Notes: generated by a model from the letters alone, not told the origin. Positions 27,789 through 36,528 are shown, counted from the stretch's first letter. The stretch: 64,000 nt of DNA from Roseibium sp. (GCA_017643925.1 JAEPML010000003.1:372001-436000), one strand, 5' to 3'. Program-made: numbers and translations.

Positions 27789-28889
27789 TTACTGTGTCAG
27801 CCACGCCTGGAATTTGGCGTCGATGTCATCGCGATAATCAGCCCACCACTCGTAGTTATAGAGGAAGGTGTTTTTCGCGTTGTTCGGATCTGTCGGCATG
27901 TGCGGAGCCATGTCGATGCCGAGGGTTGCGTGCTTGCCGACCAGCGGAGCGGACGACTTGCGTGCAGGACCGTAGGAGATGAATTTCGCCTGGTCCGCCA
28001 GACGCTGGGTGTCGGTGGCGTATTTGACGAGCTTCTTGGTTGCGGCCAGACGATCTTCCGGAAGACCGGCCGGGATGATCCAACCGTCAAGGTCGAACAC
28101 CTGGGCGTCCCAGAGCATCTTGACCGGCTGCTTCTGCTCTTCGATGAGCGCGAACAGGCGACCGTTATAGGTGGAGCCGATCACGACTTCCTTGTCGGCC
28201 AGAAGCTGCGGGGTTTCCGCACCAGCGGACCACCAGACAACGTTGTCCTTGATGGTGTCGAGCTTGGCGAGAGCCCGTGCAAGGCCTTCTTCGGTTTCCA
28301 GAACGTTGTAGACTTCTTCCTTCGGAACACCGTCACACAGGAGAGCCCACTCGACGTTGTTGATCGGACGCTTTTCCAGGGAGCGCTTGCCCGGGAACGT
28401 TTCCAGATCGAACACGTCACAGATGTTGGAAGGCTCCTTGCCACCCCACTCTTCAACGTCGGAGCGATAGCCGAATGTCGTGGAGTAAACGATCTGCGGG
28501 ATGAAGCACTCGGAAACCAGAAGATCGCCGAAGTCGTCAGCAGCAGAGGTTCCGTCAGGAGCCGCGGCAAGGTCGGTTGCCGGGTCGATTTCGATTGCCA
28601 GGCCTTCGTCACACAGACGGATGGCGTCGGAAGCAACCACGTCGACGAGGTCCCAGGTCACGTTGCCGGCTTCGTTCATGGCGCGCAGTTTCGCAACAGC
28701 TTCAGCAGAAGACTCGTCCCAGATCACGTTGATGTCCGGGTTCTCCTTCATGTAGGGGTCCGTGTAGGCGTTCTTCTGAGACGCCTGATACGCACCGCCC
28801 CAGGAGACGAGTGTCAGGTCCGTAGCAAGTGCCGCGCTGCTGGCAAAAGCCATTGCGGTACCTGCAAGAATTACTGTTCTGAGCTTCAT
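27789..28889 (-). CDS. ABC transporter periplasmic substrate-binding protein, PotD type
   Basis: 366 residues from the ATG at 28889. The Sec signal peptide 'MKLRTVILAGTAMAFASSAALA' is followed by 'TDLTLVSWGGAYQASQ', the standard start of PotD/PotF-like type 2 binding proteins. Aromatic and acidic residues ('WDESSAEAV', 'VWWSAGAETPQLL', 'YNYEWWADYRDDIDAKF') fit a cationic ligand pocket. GGGAG precedes the start by about 10 nt. It stands between the ATPase and permease genes and is flanked by hairpins. With creatinase downstream, creatine is a candidate ligand; polyamines remain possible. Confidence 0.88.
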   Translation of the reverse strand: MKLRTVILAGTAMAFASSAALATDLTLVSWGGAYQASQKNAYTDPYMKENPDINVIWDESSAEAVAKLRAMNEAGNVTWDLVDVVASDAIRLCDEGLAIEIDPATDLAAAPDGTSAADDFGDLLVSECFIPQIVYSTTFGYRSDVEEWGGKEPSNICDVFDLETFPGKRSLEKRPINNVEWALLCDGVPKEEVYNVLETEEGLARALAKLDTIKDNVVWWSAGAETPQLLADKEVVIGSTYNGRLFALIEEQKQPVKMLWDAQVFDLDGWIIPAGLPEDRLAATKKLVKYATDTQRLADQAKFISYGPARKSSAPLVGKHATLGIDMAPHMPTDPNNAKNTFLYNYEWWADYRDDIDAKFQAWLTQ

Positions 28890-28946
28890 TTGGACTAGCT
28901 CCCTCTTTTTAGGATTTAACGGATGGTTTTCCGTTGTTGTCGCTGA

Positions 28947-28964
28947 CGGCCGGTCAACCGGCCG
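28947..28964 (-). repeat. Hairpin between the ATPase and binding-protein genes
   Basis: CGGCCGGT (28947-28954), CA, ACCGGCCG (28957-28964), 10 nt after the ATPase stop codon on the minus strand. A second small stem AACGGA/TCCGTT lies at 28918-28935, in front of the binding-protein start. They may mark an RNA processing point inside the operon. Confidence 0.6.
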
Positions 28965-28974
28965 CCGGGCGAAT

Positions 28975-30069
28975 TTAGACAACCGCGTCGAGCGCTTTGC
29001 AGTCGTTGAGCGCCCAGCCCACAGGGACCGTGTCGCCAACATTGAGCGTGCGCCTCTCTCCGCGATTGCGAACCTTTACAATGAACTCGTCATTCCCCGC
29101 GACATTCATGCGAACGCGTATATGGTCGCCGAGATAGATGAGTTCCTCAATCCGGGCATCGACCAGATTGTCCATCGAATCATGCGTGTCGAACTCGACC
29201 CGCTCCGGACGGAGCGACAAGGTCGTCATGTCACCGACCGAAGCAACATTGACCCGATCCGCCTTGAGTTTCGTGCCGTCGCCAAGCTCGACCAGGCATT
29301 CCTCGCCCTGGATCTCGACAACCTTGCCGTTCAGCTTGTTGTTCTCACCGATGAACTGCGCGACGAAAGAATTCTGCGGATCTTCATAAAGGTCATCCGG
29401 CGTGGACAGTTGCTGAATGACCCCGTCATTGAAGACCGCAACACGGTCCGACATGGTCAGCGCTTCTGTCTGGTCGTGCGTCACATAGACCACGGTAACA
29501 CCGAGATTTTCGTGAATATGCTTGATCTCGTACTGCATCTGCTCACGCAGCTGCTTGTCGAGCGCACCAAGCGGCTCGTCCATGAGGACCAGCTCCGGGT
29601 CAAACACGAGCGCACGCGCCACGGCGACACGCTGTTGCTGGCCGCCTGACAATTGCGCCGGGCGCCGATTGCCGAAACTTCCAAGTTCGACCATGTCGAG
29701 CGCGCGCTGAACCTTCTCCTGCTGCTCCGCCTTGCCGACATTGCGCACCTGAAGCGGGAACGCCAGGTTCTCGGCAACCGTCATGTGGGGGAACAGCGCA
29801 TAATTCTGGAAGACCATGCCGATACCGCGCTTGTGCGGCGGTACATTGTTGATCGGCCTGTCGTTCAGATAAATCTCGCCATGGGTGGCAGGCTCAAACC
29901 CGGCCAGCATCATCAGACACGTGGTCTTTCCGGAACCGGACGGTCCAAGCATCGTCAGAAATTCGCCAGGAGGAATATCGAGGTTGAGGTTCTTTACGAC
30001 CAGGCTTTCCCCGTCATAGCTCTTTTGAACGCTGTCATACTTAACAGCAGCGCCCCGTGTGTTCGCCAT
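28975..30069 (-). CDS. ABC transporter ATP-binding protein, PotA type
   Basis: 364 residues. Walker A is 'GPSGSGKTT', the Q-loop is 'FQNYALFPH', the signature is 'LSGGQQQRVAVARAL', Walker B is 'LVLMDEPLGALD' and the switch His is in 'YVTHDQTEAL'. The C-terminal ~110 residues are a TOBE domain ('TLSLRPERVEF'). It energises import through the two permeases at 25583-27715. It is the first gene of the operon, with a ~490-bp upstream region containing a promoter candidate at 30261-30289. Confidence 0.93.
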   Translation of the reverse strand: MANTRGAAVKYDSVQKSYDGESLVVKNLNLDIPPGEFLTMLGPSGSGKTTCLMMLAGFEPATHGEIYLNDRPINNVPPHKRGIGMVFQNYALFPHMTVAENLAFPLQVRNVGKAEQQEKVQRALDMVELGSFGNRRPAQLSGGQQQRVAVARALVFDPELVLMDEPLGALDKQLREQMQYEIKHIHENLGVTVVYVTHDQTEALTMSDRVAVFNDGVIQQLSTPDDLYEDPQNSFVAQFIGENNKLNGKVVEIQGEECLVELGDGTKLKADRVNVASVGDMTTLSLRPERVEFDTHDSMDNLVDARIEELIYLGDHIRVRMNVAGNDEFIVKVRNRGERRTLNVGDTVPVGWALNDCKALDAVV

Positions 30070-30260
30070 TTTGTCCCCAAGTCTGGTTCATTCATTATTA
30101 TTTCGCTGTTGACCGAAAACGCTGAGGTGTCATTCGACGCCAAGAGCTTCCGGCCAACGCGATGTCGCTTACAAAAACAAAAATGCACAGACATGGAAAG
30201 GGGGCAATGAAAAAAAATGGATATTTTTTAATCAGTTGCCGATTTAATATTTTGCATTGC

Positions 30261-30289
30261 GGTATAAAGGGGAAATTTTTACTCAACAA
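30261..30289 (-). promoter_or_regulatory. Candidate promoter of the creatinase/ABC transporter operon
   Basis: On the minus strand TTGTTG (30289-30284) and TATACC (30266-30261) with a 17-nt spacer, in an AT-rich stretch. The leader to the ATG at 30069 would be about 185 nt. An inverted repeat GGAGAAA/TTTCTCC at 30299-30319 lies directly upstream of the -35 box, a typical activator position. The rest of the 30070-30561 gap holds nothing I can name. Confidence 0.45.
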
Positions 30290-30298
30290 AAACAGCCC

Positions 30299-30319
30299 GG
30301 AGAAAAGATTACTTTCTCC
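30299..30319. repeat. Inverted repeat next to the ABC operon promoter
   Basis: GGAGAAA (30299-30305), 7-nt spacer, TTTCTCC (30313-30319). It lies between the divergent transporter operon and the HTH regulator gene, 10 bp from the proposed -35 box, so it is a candidate site for that regulator. Confidence 0.4.
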
Positions 30320-30561
30320 AGGATGCGATAACTCTGATGCACAGTTCTATATCTTTGCTATTGGGCTTTAGTATTTGTCCTTGGGCCGGGCACAAGATGT
30401 CCAGAAACGTCATGGAATGCTCTGCGAGCGCCAAAGACGGCTGCTTCGGACCGGTTTCACCCGAATTCAGTTACAAGAAGTTTCTGCTCTGCTGCGGCAG
30501 CAATCGTCTTGTAAACCAGATGTGACCTCCGCTAGGTTTCAGGCAAACTCCAGGGTGAGAT

Positions 30562-31437
30562 GTGCAGAACTCAGAAAACCAACAACCGGAATTCCTGACC
30601 ACACGGGAAGTGGCGGACCTGCTTCGCGTCAAGGAACGCAAGGTCTATGACCTGGCGGCGGCCGAAGAAATTCCCCATCGCAGAATCACCGGCAAGCTGC
30701 TTTTTCCCGCCGAAGAACTGCGCGCCTGGATCGACGGATCGGGAAACCCGGTTCCAAAGGATCGACCGGCCGTCCTGGCAGGGTCCCACGATCCGTTGCT
30801 TGACTGGGCAATCAGGGCATCGGGCTGCGGCCTTGCGACCCTATGCAACGGCAGCAAGGACGGACTGAAACAATTTTCCTCTGTTTCAGCCGCGCTGGCA
30901 GGAATTCATCTTCCCGACGATGACGGATGGAACATCGCTTCCGTTGAGGCTCTCGAAACTACTGATGCCGTGCTGATCGCGTTTGCGACACGCAAGCGCG
31001 GCCTGCTTTTGGCACCGGACTGCGGGGAAGTCACCGCCCTGCCCGACCTGAAGAGCAAACGGTTTGCCTTGCGCCAGCCCGGTGCCGGAGCTGCCATCCT
31101 CTTTTCAAGGTTGCTCAAGGAAGCCGGCATGACGGTCGAAGACCTCGCCTGCGTCCGCAGCCATGCCCATACGGAAGCCGAGGCTGCTGCTGCAGTCGCA
31201 GGCGGTGAGGCCGATGCAGCTCTTGGAATCGAGGCGATGGCGCGGCAGTTCAAGCTCCCCTTCCTGCCGCTCGTCGACGAACGCTTCGATCTCTTGATCG
31301 ATTGCAAGTCGTATTTTTCCGAACCGGTCCAAATTCTGTTCGCGTTTACCCGCACACAGGAATTCAGCGACAAGGCCGAGGCTCTGGGTGGATACGATCT
31401 TTCGAACCTTGGCTCCGTCAGGTGGGTGTCAACCTGA
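30562..31437 (+). CDS. One-component regulator: excisionase-type HTH plus periplasmic-binding-like sensor domain
   Basis: 291 residues from a GTG at 30562 (GGGTGAG just upstream). Residues about 10-60 are a MerR/excisionase-type winged helix ('FLTTREVADLLRVKERKVYDLAAAEEIPHRRITGKLLFPAEEL'-like pattern). The rest is a type 2 periplasmic-binding fold of the PBP-like family used as a cytoplasmic ligand sensor ('LLAPDCGEV', 'FALRQPGAGAAILFSRLLKEAGM', 'EAAAAVAGGEADAALGIEAMA'). Relatives often sit beside molybdate/tungstate or other ABC transporters. Here the gene is divergent from the creatinase/ABC operon, so that operon is the obvious target, but the ligand is unknown. Confidence 0.82.
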   Translation: MQNSENQQPEFLTTREVADLLRVKERKVYDLAAAEEIPHRRITGKLLFPAEELRAWIDGSGNPVPKDRPAVLAGSHDPLLDWAIRASGCGLATLCNGSKDGLKQFSSVSAALAGIHLPDDDGWNIASVEALETTDAVLIAFATRKRGLLLAPDCGEVTALPDLKSKRFALRQPGAGAAILFSRLLKEAGMTVEDLACVRSHAHTEAEAAAAVAGGEADAALGIEAMARQFKLPFLPLVDERFDLLIDCKSYFSEPVQILFAFTRTQEFSDKAEALGGYDLSNLGSVRWVST

Positions 31438-31472
31438 CGCCGACCAGTGCCAGACAAACAGGAATTGTTTCC

Positions 31473-31937
31473 ATGAGCGACATTCGCCCCCACGAAGTCA
31501 TGGTTCCCACAACACCACCCGACGACGCCAGATTGCGTTTTATCGGCAAGATCCACACACCCTGGACCGACAGGAAGGACTGTCCCCGCCAGGGGAAGCA
31601 GGATGGCCCGGAATGCCGGGTCGAAATCTTCGAACCCTGGGTGCCGGCTCTGAAGGGCATTGAGGACTTCGAGCAGGTGGAACTGCTCTATTGGCTGGAC
31701 AAGGCACGCCGTGACCTCGTGATCCAGAATCCAGGGCACAGCGACAAGACCTTCGGGACATTTGCATTGCGGTCGCCGGTGCGCCCGAACCCGATCGGAA
31801 CCGTATCCGCCAGGCTCATCTCGGTTGACGGGCCGATCCTGACCGTCCGCGGTCTGGACTGCCTTGACGGCACGCCCTTGATCGATCTGAAACCGGATCG
31901 CTGCTCCTTCACACCAAAGGCACCTCCGAAACCCTGA
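31473..31937 (+). CDS. tRNA (N6-threonylcarbamoyladenosine(37)-N6)-methyltransferase TrmO-like (TsaA family)
   Basis: 154 residues, the beta-barrel SAM-dependent methyltransferase type. 'LRFIGKIHTPWTDRKDCPRQG' and 'FALRSPVRPNPIGTVSARLI' are the two family signatures. The protein lacks the C-terminal domain of E. coli TrmO (235 residues), which is common for short bacterial and archaeal members, so true tRNA activity is not certain. The ATG at 31473 lies 35 bp after the regulator stop, probably the same transcript. Confidence 0.8.
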   Translation: MSDIRPHEVMVPTTPPDDARLRFIGKIHTPWTDRKDCPRQGKQDGPECRVEIFEPWVPALKGIEDFEQVELLYWLDKARRDLVIQNPGHSDKTFGTFALRSPVRPNPIGTVSARLISVDGPILTVRGLDCLDGTPLIDLKPDRCSFTPKAPPKP

Positions 31938-32044
31938 CGGCAAGGCGTCGGCAGCCATACCCTACTCGGTCAGCTTGACAAGCCGCTTTCTCATCTCAAA
32001 AGTCGGCGCAAACCGCTCCTGAAAGGCGGATCAGGGAGATATTC

Positions 32045-34159
32045 ATGAACTTGCCAGACGACACCGTTTCAACCGGTATCAATGACGTCGTGTCCATCGC
32101 GCGCGACGGCGCGATCGGGCTGATTGTCCTTGACAACCCGCCGGTCAATGCCGCCTCGCACGCCCTGCGATCGGGCATCTGGAAAGCGATGGAAACGCTA
32201 CAGGCCGATTCGGCAATCAAGGCAATCGGACTGTATGCAAGGGGCCGAACCTTCATTGCTGGTGCCGACATCCGCGAATTTGGCAAACCGCCGCAAGATC
32301 CGTGGTTGCCTGATCTTTGCAATTTCCTCGAAGACAGCAACAAACCGATCGTTTGCGTCCTTCATGGAACGACGCTCGGCGGTGGACTGGAAGTCGCCCT
32401 GGCCTGCCATGCCCGTGTTGCCCTTGCAGGCACAAGGGTTGGCCTTCCGGAAGTGACGCTCGGCATCCTGCCCGGAGCCGGCGGCACCCAGCGCGCGCCC
32501 CGTCTTGCTGGCGTTGCAGCGTCTCTCGACCTGATTACCAGTGGCAAGCCGATTTCCGCAGAACAAGCGCTTGAGAGCGGATTGATCGACAGGATCTCCG
32601 AGGGCGATCCGTGCGAAATTGCCCTGAAGGCCGCACAGGATGTCATCGCCGGCGTACTAGCGACGCGGCGAACTAAGGATCTTTCGACACAACCCGATCA
32701 AGACGCAATTTCTGCGATGCGCGCAAAGCTGGAAAAGACGCAGCCGCTCCTGTTTTCTCCGCACAAGTGTGTCGACGCGGTCGAGGCGAGCAGTCTGCCG
32801 TTATCGGAAGGCCTCCAGGAGGAACGACGCCTGTTCAACGCCTGCATGGAGAGCCCGCAAAGAGCCGGACTGATCCACGCCTTCTTTTCGGAGCGCGCTG
32901 TGGCCAAGGTTCCTGAATCCTTGGCAACTCCACGGGAAGTCACCAGGATCGGTGTCATTGGTGGAGGAACCATGGGCTCGGGTATTGCGACAGCCGCCCT
33001 GCTCGCAGGCTTTCCGGTCACCTTAAGTGAACGCGACCAGGCAGGCCTGGACAGAGGCACGGCAACGATCGCGAAAAACCTGGACGGCGCCGTCAAGCGT
33101 GGAAAGCTCGCCGCTGAAAAACGGGACAGCATTCTGGAGGGCAGGCTTTCTACGACAACAGATCTTGCCGATCTTGCCGACAGGGACCTGGTGATCGAGG
33201 CCGTCTTTGAGGACATGGGTGTGAAACGGGAGATTTTCGAGACGCTCGATAAGGTCACCAGACCGGGCGCCATTCTCGCATCCAACACCTCTTATCTGGA
33301 CATCAATGAAATAGCCGCAGTGACATCCCGCCCGGAAGACGTGATCGGCCTGCACTTCTTCTCGCCGGCGCATATCATGCGGCTGATGGAAGTTGTTGTT
33401 GCCGACAAGACCGGTGCCGATGTTGTTGCGACCGGCTTTTCGCTCGCAAGGAAACTCAAGAAGATCGCAGTGCGGTCCGGCGTCTGCGACGGATTTATCG
33501 GCAACCGCATCATGACGTTCTACAAGAAGGCCGCCGACTACATGATGATGGACGGGGCCTCTCCTGAAGAGATCGATACTGCGATCACCGGGTTCGGCTT
33601 CGCCATGGGCCCTTACCAGGTTGCTGATCTGGCTGGCCTCGACATCAGCTGGGCCGCCAACAAGCGCCGCGCTGCAACACGTCCGGCCGAAGAGCGATAT
33701 ATCCCGATCGCGGACCAGATTTGCGAACAGGGCTGGTTCGGCCGCAAGACTGGCCAGGGTTTTTATGTCTACGACGAGAAAGCCCCGCGCCCGAACCCGG
33801 ATGCGCTCACAATCATCGATCAGGAACGCGACAAGGCTGGTGTCGCACCGCGCGCGTTCACCCAAGGCGAAATTGTCGATCGCTTCGTCACCGCGATGAT
33901 CCTGAAAGCCACGCGCGTGCTGGAAGAAGGCATCGCGCTTCGTCCCATCGACATCGACGCCGTGTTCCTGTTCGGCTACGGCTTCCCACGGTTCCGCGGT
34001 GGCCCCATGCACACCGCCGACCAGATCGGGGCGGGGGAGCTCGTGCGCCGGATCGAGGCTTACGCACAAGAAGACGCCTATTACTGGCAAGTCCCGGAGC
34101 TGCTCAGGAATATGGCTGAGAGGGACGGTTCCTTCGCGGAGATGAATGAGGGGACCTAA
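32045..34159 (+). CDS. Bifunctional enoyl-CoA hydratase / 3-hydroxyacyl-CoA dehydrogenase (FadB/FadJ type)
   Basis: 704 residues. The N-terminal crotonase half has oxyanion motifs 'FIAGADIREF' and 'TLGGGLEVALAC' and the catalytic-Glu block '[20 protein letters not shown]'. The NAD-binding half starts at about residue 300 with 'IGVIGGGTMGSGIATAALLAG' and contains the catalytic region 'GLHFFSPAHIMRLMEVV'. Two C-terminal helical repeats follow ('DGFIGNRIMTFYKKAADYM' and 'FLFGYGFPRFRGGPM'). It performs steps two and three of beta-oxidation. No thiolase gene adjoins it. A terminator hairpin follows at 34211. Confidence 0.94.
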   Translation: MNLPDDTVSTGINDVVSIARDGAIGLIVLDNPPVNAASHALRSGIWKAMETLQADSAIKAIGLYARGRTFIAGADIREFGKPPQDPWLPDLCNFLEDSNKPIVCVLHGTTLGGGLEVALACHARVALAGTRVGLPEVTLGILPGAGGTQRAPRLAGVAASLDLITSGKPISAEQALESGLIDRISEGDPCEIALKAAQDVIAGVLATRRTKDLSTQPDQDAISAMRAKLEKTQPLLFSPHKCVDAVEASSLPLSEGLQEERRLFNACMESPQRAGLIHAFFSERAVAKVPESLATPREVTRIGVIGGGTMGSGIATAALLAGFPVTLSERDQAGLDRGTATIAKNLDGAVKRGKLAAEKRDSILEGRLSTTTDLADLADRDLVIEAVFEDMGVKREIFETLDKVTRPGAILASNTSYLDINEIAAVTSRPEDVIGLHFFSPAHIMRLMEVVVADKTGADVVATGFSLARKLKKIAVRSGVCDGFIGNRIMTFYKKAADYMMMDGASPEEIDTAITGFGFAMGPYQVADLAGLDISWAANKRRAATRPAEERYIPIADQICEQGWFGRKTGQGFYVYDEKAPRPNPDALTIIDQERDKAGVAPRAFTQGEIVDRFVTAMILKATRVLEEGIALRPIDIDAVFLFGYGFPRFRGGPMHTADQIGAGELVRRIEAYAQEDAYYWQVPELLRNMAERDGSFAEMNEGT

Positions 34160-34210
34160 CAGGTCTCCCCGGTTCCGACGACAGGATTGGTGTTTATTTC
34201 TCTTTTCGTT

Positions 34211-34237
34211 GTCATCTCCGAGCAAGTCGGGGATGAC
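34211..34237. terminator. Terminator between converging genes
   Basis: GTCATCTCCGA (34211-34221), GCAAG, TCGGGGATGAC (34227-34237): an 11-bp stem with one G-U pair. A T-run (34252-34257) stands somewhat downstream on the plus strand. It separates the FadB-type gene from the operon ending at 34259. Confidence 0.65.
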
Positions 34238-34258
34238 ACCCGGAATACGATGTTTTTT

Positions 34259-35290
34259 CTAAACGGCCTTCGCAGCGTCCAGCCCGCCCGCTGCATATTC
34301 CGGCACGCTCGCCCCCAGCCGTAACCCGAGCTCGGGATTGGACGCGTTGCCATCCAGCGCCCGCTTCTTGACGCCTTGCAGGATTGCCCCCATTCGGAAA
34401 AACGCGAAGGCAAGGTAAAACCCGAAGTCGCGAATGCCGGAAACGCCCATGCGCGCGCAATAGTCGTCTATGAAGGCCTTGTCTTCGGGAATGCCGAACG
34501 CCGCGCGATCGACACCCGCGAGACCGCGTCCTTCCGGCCCGGTCGGGCGTTGCCATTGCATGACCAAAGCGGCCAGGTCTGCATAGGGATGGCCCAGCGT
34601 GGAAAGCTCCCAATCGAGCACGGCAACGCATCGGGCGCCATCTTCTGAGAAAAGCAAATTGTCGATCCGGTAGTCACCGTGAACCAAAGTCCGTTTTCCA
34701 TCGTCTTCCGGAACATTTTCGTCCAGCCAGGCAATCAGCTCATCCATTGCCTCGATGGTGCCGGTCTCGCTCGCCCGGTATTGCTTTGTCCAACGATCGA
34801 TCTGACGGCGGAAGTAGTTTCCCGAGGGACCAAAGTCGAGCAGGCCCTGCGCTGCCAGATCAACCGAATGGATGGCAGCGAGAACCCGGTTCATCTCGGT
34901 ATAGATTGCTCTGCGCGGGGTATTGCCGAGGCCCGGCAGGCACGGGTCATCAAAGTTTCGACCCTTCACAAAGTCCATTACATAAAAGGCCGAGCCGATC
35001 ACGTCTTCGTCTTCACACAGAACATGCATCTGCGATACGGGCACATCCGTTTCTGCCAGCGCGGCCTGGACCCTGAACTCGCGATCAACTGCATGAGCCG
35101 ACTTGAGCAAAACACCGGGTGGCTTCCGCCGAAGAACATAAAGGCCACTGGATGCAGTCAGCAGGTAGGTTGGATTGGACTGGCCCCGATTGAATTTATC
35201 GGCCTTCGCTAATCCCTCGAAGCCGGGCAGGTGCTTCTCCAGCCAGCTGCCGAGCCCCTTCAGGTCAGGATCGGTCACCTCACCCGACAT
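34259..35290 (-). CDS. Phosphotransferase (APH-like) family protein of the acyl-CoA dehydrogenase operon
   Basis: 343 residues. The kinase-like fold has 'LVHGDYRIDNLLF' (catalytic loop, HGDxxxxN) and 'CVAVLDWELSTLGHPYADLAAL' (metal-binding D). It resembles the APH domain of human ACAD10/ACAD11, which phosphorylates 4-hydroxyacyl-CoA substrates. Here it stands as a separate protein directly after an acyl-CoA dehydrogenase gene (2 nt gap). I infer a role in breakdown of hydroxylated fatty acids. The ATG at 35290 is chosen because an upstream extension overlaps the preceding gene. Confidence 0.88.
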   Translation of the reverse strand: MSGEVTDPDLKGLGSWLEKHLPGFEGLAKADKFNRGQSNPTYLLTASSGLYVLRRKPPGVLLKSAHAVDREFRVQAALAETDVPVSQMHVLCEDEDVIGSAFYVMDFVKGRNFDDPCLPGLGNTPRRAIYTEMNRVLAAIHSVDLAAQGLLDFGPSGNYFRRQIDRWTKQYRASETGTIEAMDELIAWLDENVPEDDGKRTLVHGDYRIDNLLFSEDGARCVAVLDWELSTLGHPYADLAALVMQWQRPTGPEGRGLAGVDRAAFGIPEDKAFIDDYCARMGVSGIRDFGFYLAFAFFRMGAILQGVKKRALDGNASNPELGLRLGASVPEYAAGGLDAAKAV

Positions 35291-35292
35291 GA

Positions 35293-36528
35293 TCAAACCT
35301 GCTTGTTTGAATATTTGCGCAGTTCCGCCCGCGCAACCTGACGTCGATGCACCGCATCCGGCCCATCGGCAAAACGAAGGGTTCGAAGATGCGTCCACAT
35401 GGCCGCAAGCGGGAAATCCTGACTGATGCCGGCCGCTCCGTGAACCTGCATGGCCTCGTCGACCACCTTCAATGCCATGAGCGGAGCCACCACCTTGATC
35501 TTGCTGATCCAGGGCTGGGCAGCCCGCGTGCCTTGCGTGTCCATGACCCAGGCCGCTTTCAGGCACAACAGCCGCGCCATTTCAATTTCCATGCGCGCAT
35601 CGGCGATGATGTCGTAATTGGCGCCGAGGTCCGTCAGCTTCTTGCCAAATGCCTCTCTCGACGCGGCCCGGCTGCACAGGAGTTCCAGAGCCCGCTCCGC
35701 CTGGCCGATCGCCCGCATGCAATGGTGGATGCGTCCCGGACCCAACCGACCCTGCGCGACTTCGAACCCGCGTCCCTCTCCAAGCACCAGATCCTGTGCC
35801 GGAACGCGCACATCGGTGAACCTTATGTGCATGTGCCCGTGGGGCGCATCGTCTGCTCCAAAAACCTGCATCGGGCGCAGCACCTCGATCCCGGCCGCAT
35901 CTGCGGGCAGCAGGAACATGGAATGCCGGCTGTGCTTGTGCGCTTCGGGAGCCGTCACGGCCATCACGATGTAGAGCGCACAACGGGGATCTCCGGCGCC
36001 GGTCGCCCACCATTTTTCACCGTTCAGGATCCAGTCGTCGCCGTCCAGCGTGGCATTCATGGCAATATTGGTGGCATCCGAGGAAGCAACATCCGGCTCG
36101 GTCATCAGGTAGGCGGACCGGATGTCACCTTCCAGAAGCGGTTTCAGCCAGCGCTGCTTGTGAGCATCCGTGCCATAGCGTTCCAGCACTTCCATGTTGC
36201 CGGTGTCAGGCGCATTGCAGTTGAAAATTTCGGCGGCGATGCCAACCTTGCCCATTTCCTCGGCCAGGTAGGCATATTCGACTGTTGAGAGCCCGAAACC
36301 GCGTTGGCTGTCGGTCAGCCAGAAATTCCAGAGGCCGCGCTCCTTCGCCTTCGTCTTCAGTGTTTCAAGAATCTCCAGTTGCCGATCCGTCATCCTGAAA
36401 CGGTCGCCGGAGGGATGCTTGCCGACTTCAGCGTGATACTCCTCGTCCAGCGGTGCGATCTCGGTTTCGACCATGTGTCGAACCTTTTCGATGAGCGGGC
36501 GCACCCGCTCGGAAATACCTAGATCCAT
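35293..36528 (-). CDS. Acyl-CoA dehydrogenase
   Basis: 411 residues, FAD flavoprotein of the ACAD11-like branch. 'AYLMTEPDVASSDATNI' and 'LNGEKWWATGAGDPRCALYIVM' are the flavin-binding beta-domain blocks. The helical C-terminal domain has 'ASREAFGKKLTDLGANYDIIADARMEIEMARLL' and 'VHGAAGISQDFPLA'. I start at the ATG at 36528 (MDLGISERV), preceded by GAGGGACAG. It lies next to the APH-like kinase gene, as the two domains are fused in eukaryotic ACAD11. Confidence 0.93.
   Translation of the reverse strand: MDLGISERVRPLIEKVRHMVETEIAPLDEEYHAEVGKHPSGDRFRMTDRQLEILETLKTKAKERGLWNFWLTDSQRGFGLSTVEYAYLAEEMGKVGIAAEIFNCNAPDTGNMEVLERYGTDAHKQRWLKPLLEGDIRSAYLMTEPDVASSDATNIAMNATLDGDDWILNGEKWWATGAGDPRCALYIVMAVTAPEAHKHSRHSMFLLPADAAGIEVLRPMQVFGADDAPHGHMHIRFTDVRVPAQDLVLGEGRGFEVAQGRLGPGRIHHCMRAIGQAERALELLCSRAASREAFGKKLTDLGANYDIIADARMEIEMARLLCLKAAWVMDTQGTRAAQPWISKIKVVAPLMALKVVDEAMQVHGAAGISQDFPLAAMWTHLRTLRFADGPDAVHRRQVARAELRKYSNKQV

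Noticed and set aside
27702..28898. Nearly 400-codon open frame antisense to the substrate-binding protein gene
   Set aside because: It mirrors the binding-protein gene codon by codon; that gene has a signal peptide and family motifs, while this frame has none.
30162..30371. Small open frame of 69 codons in the gap before the HTH regulator
   Set aside because: AT-rich, no ribosome-binding site, no recognisable sequence, and it overlaps the proposed promoter of the opposite operon.
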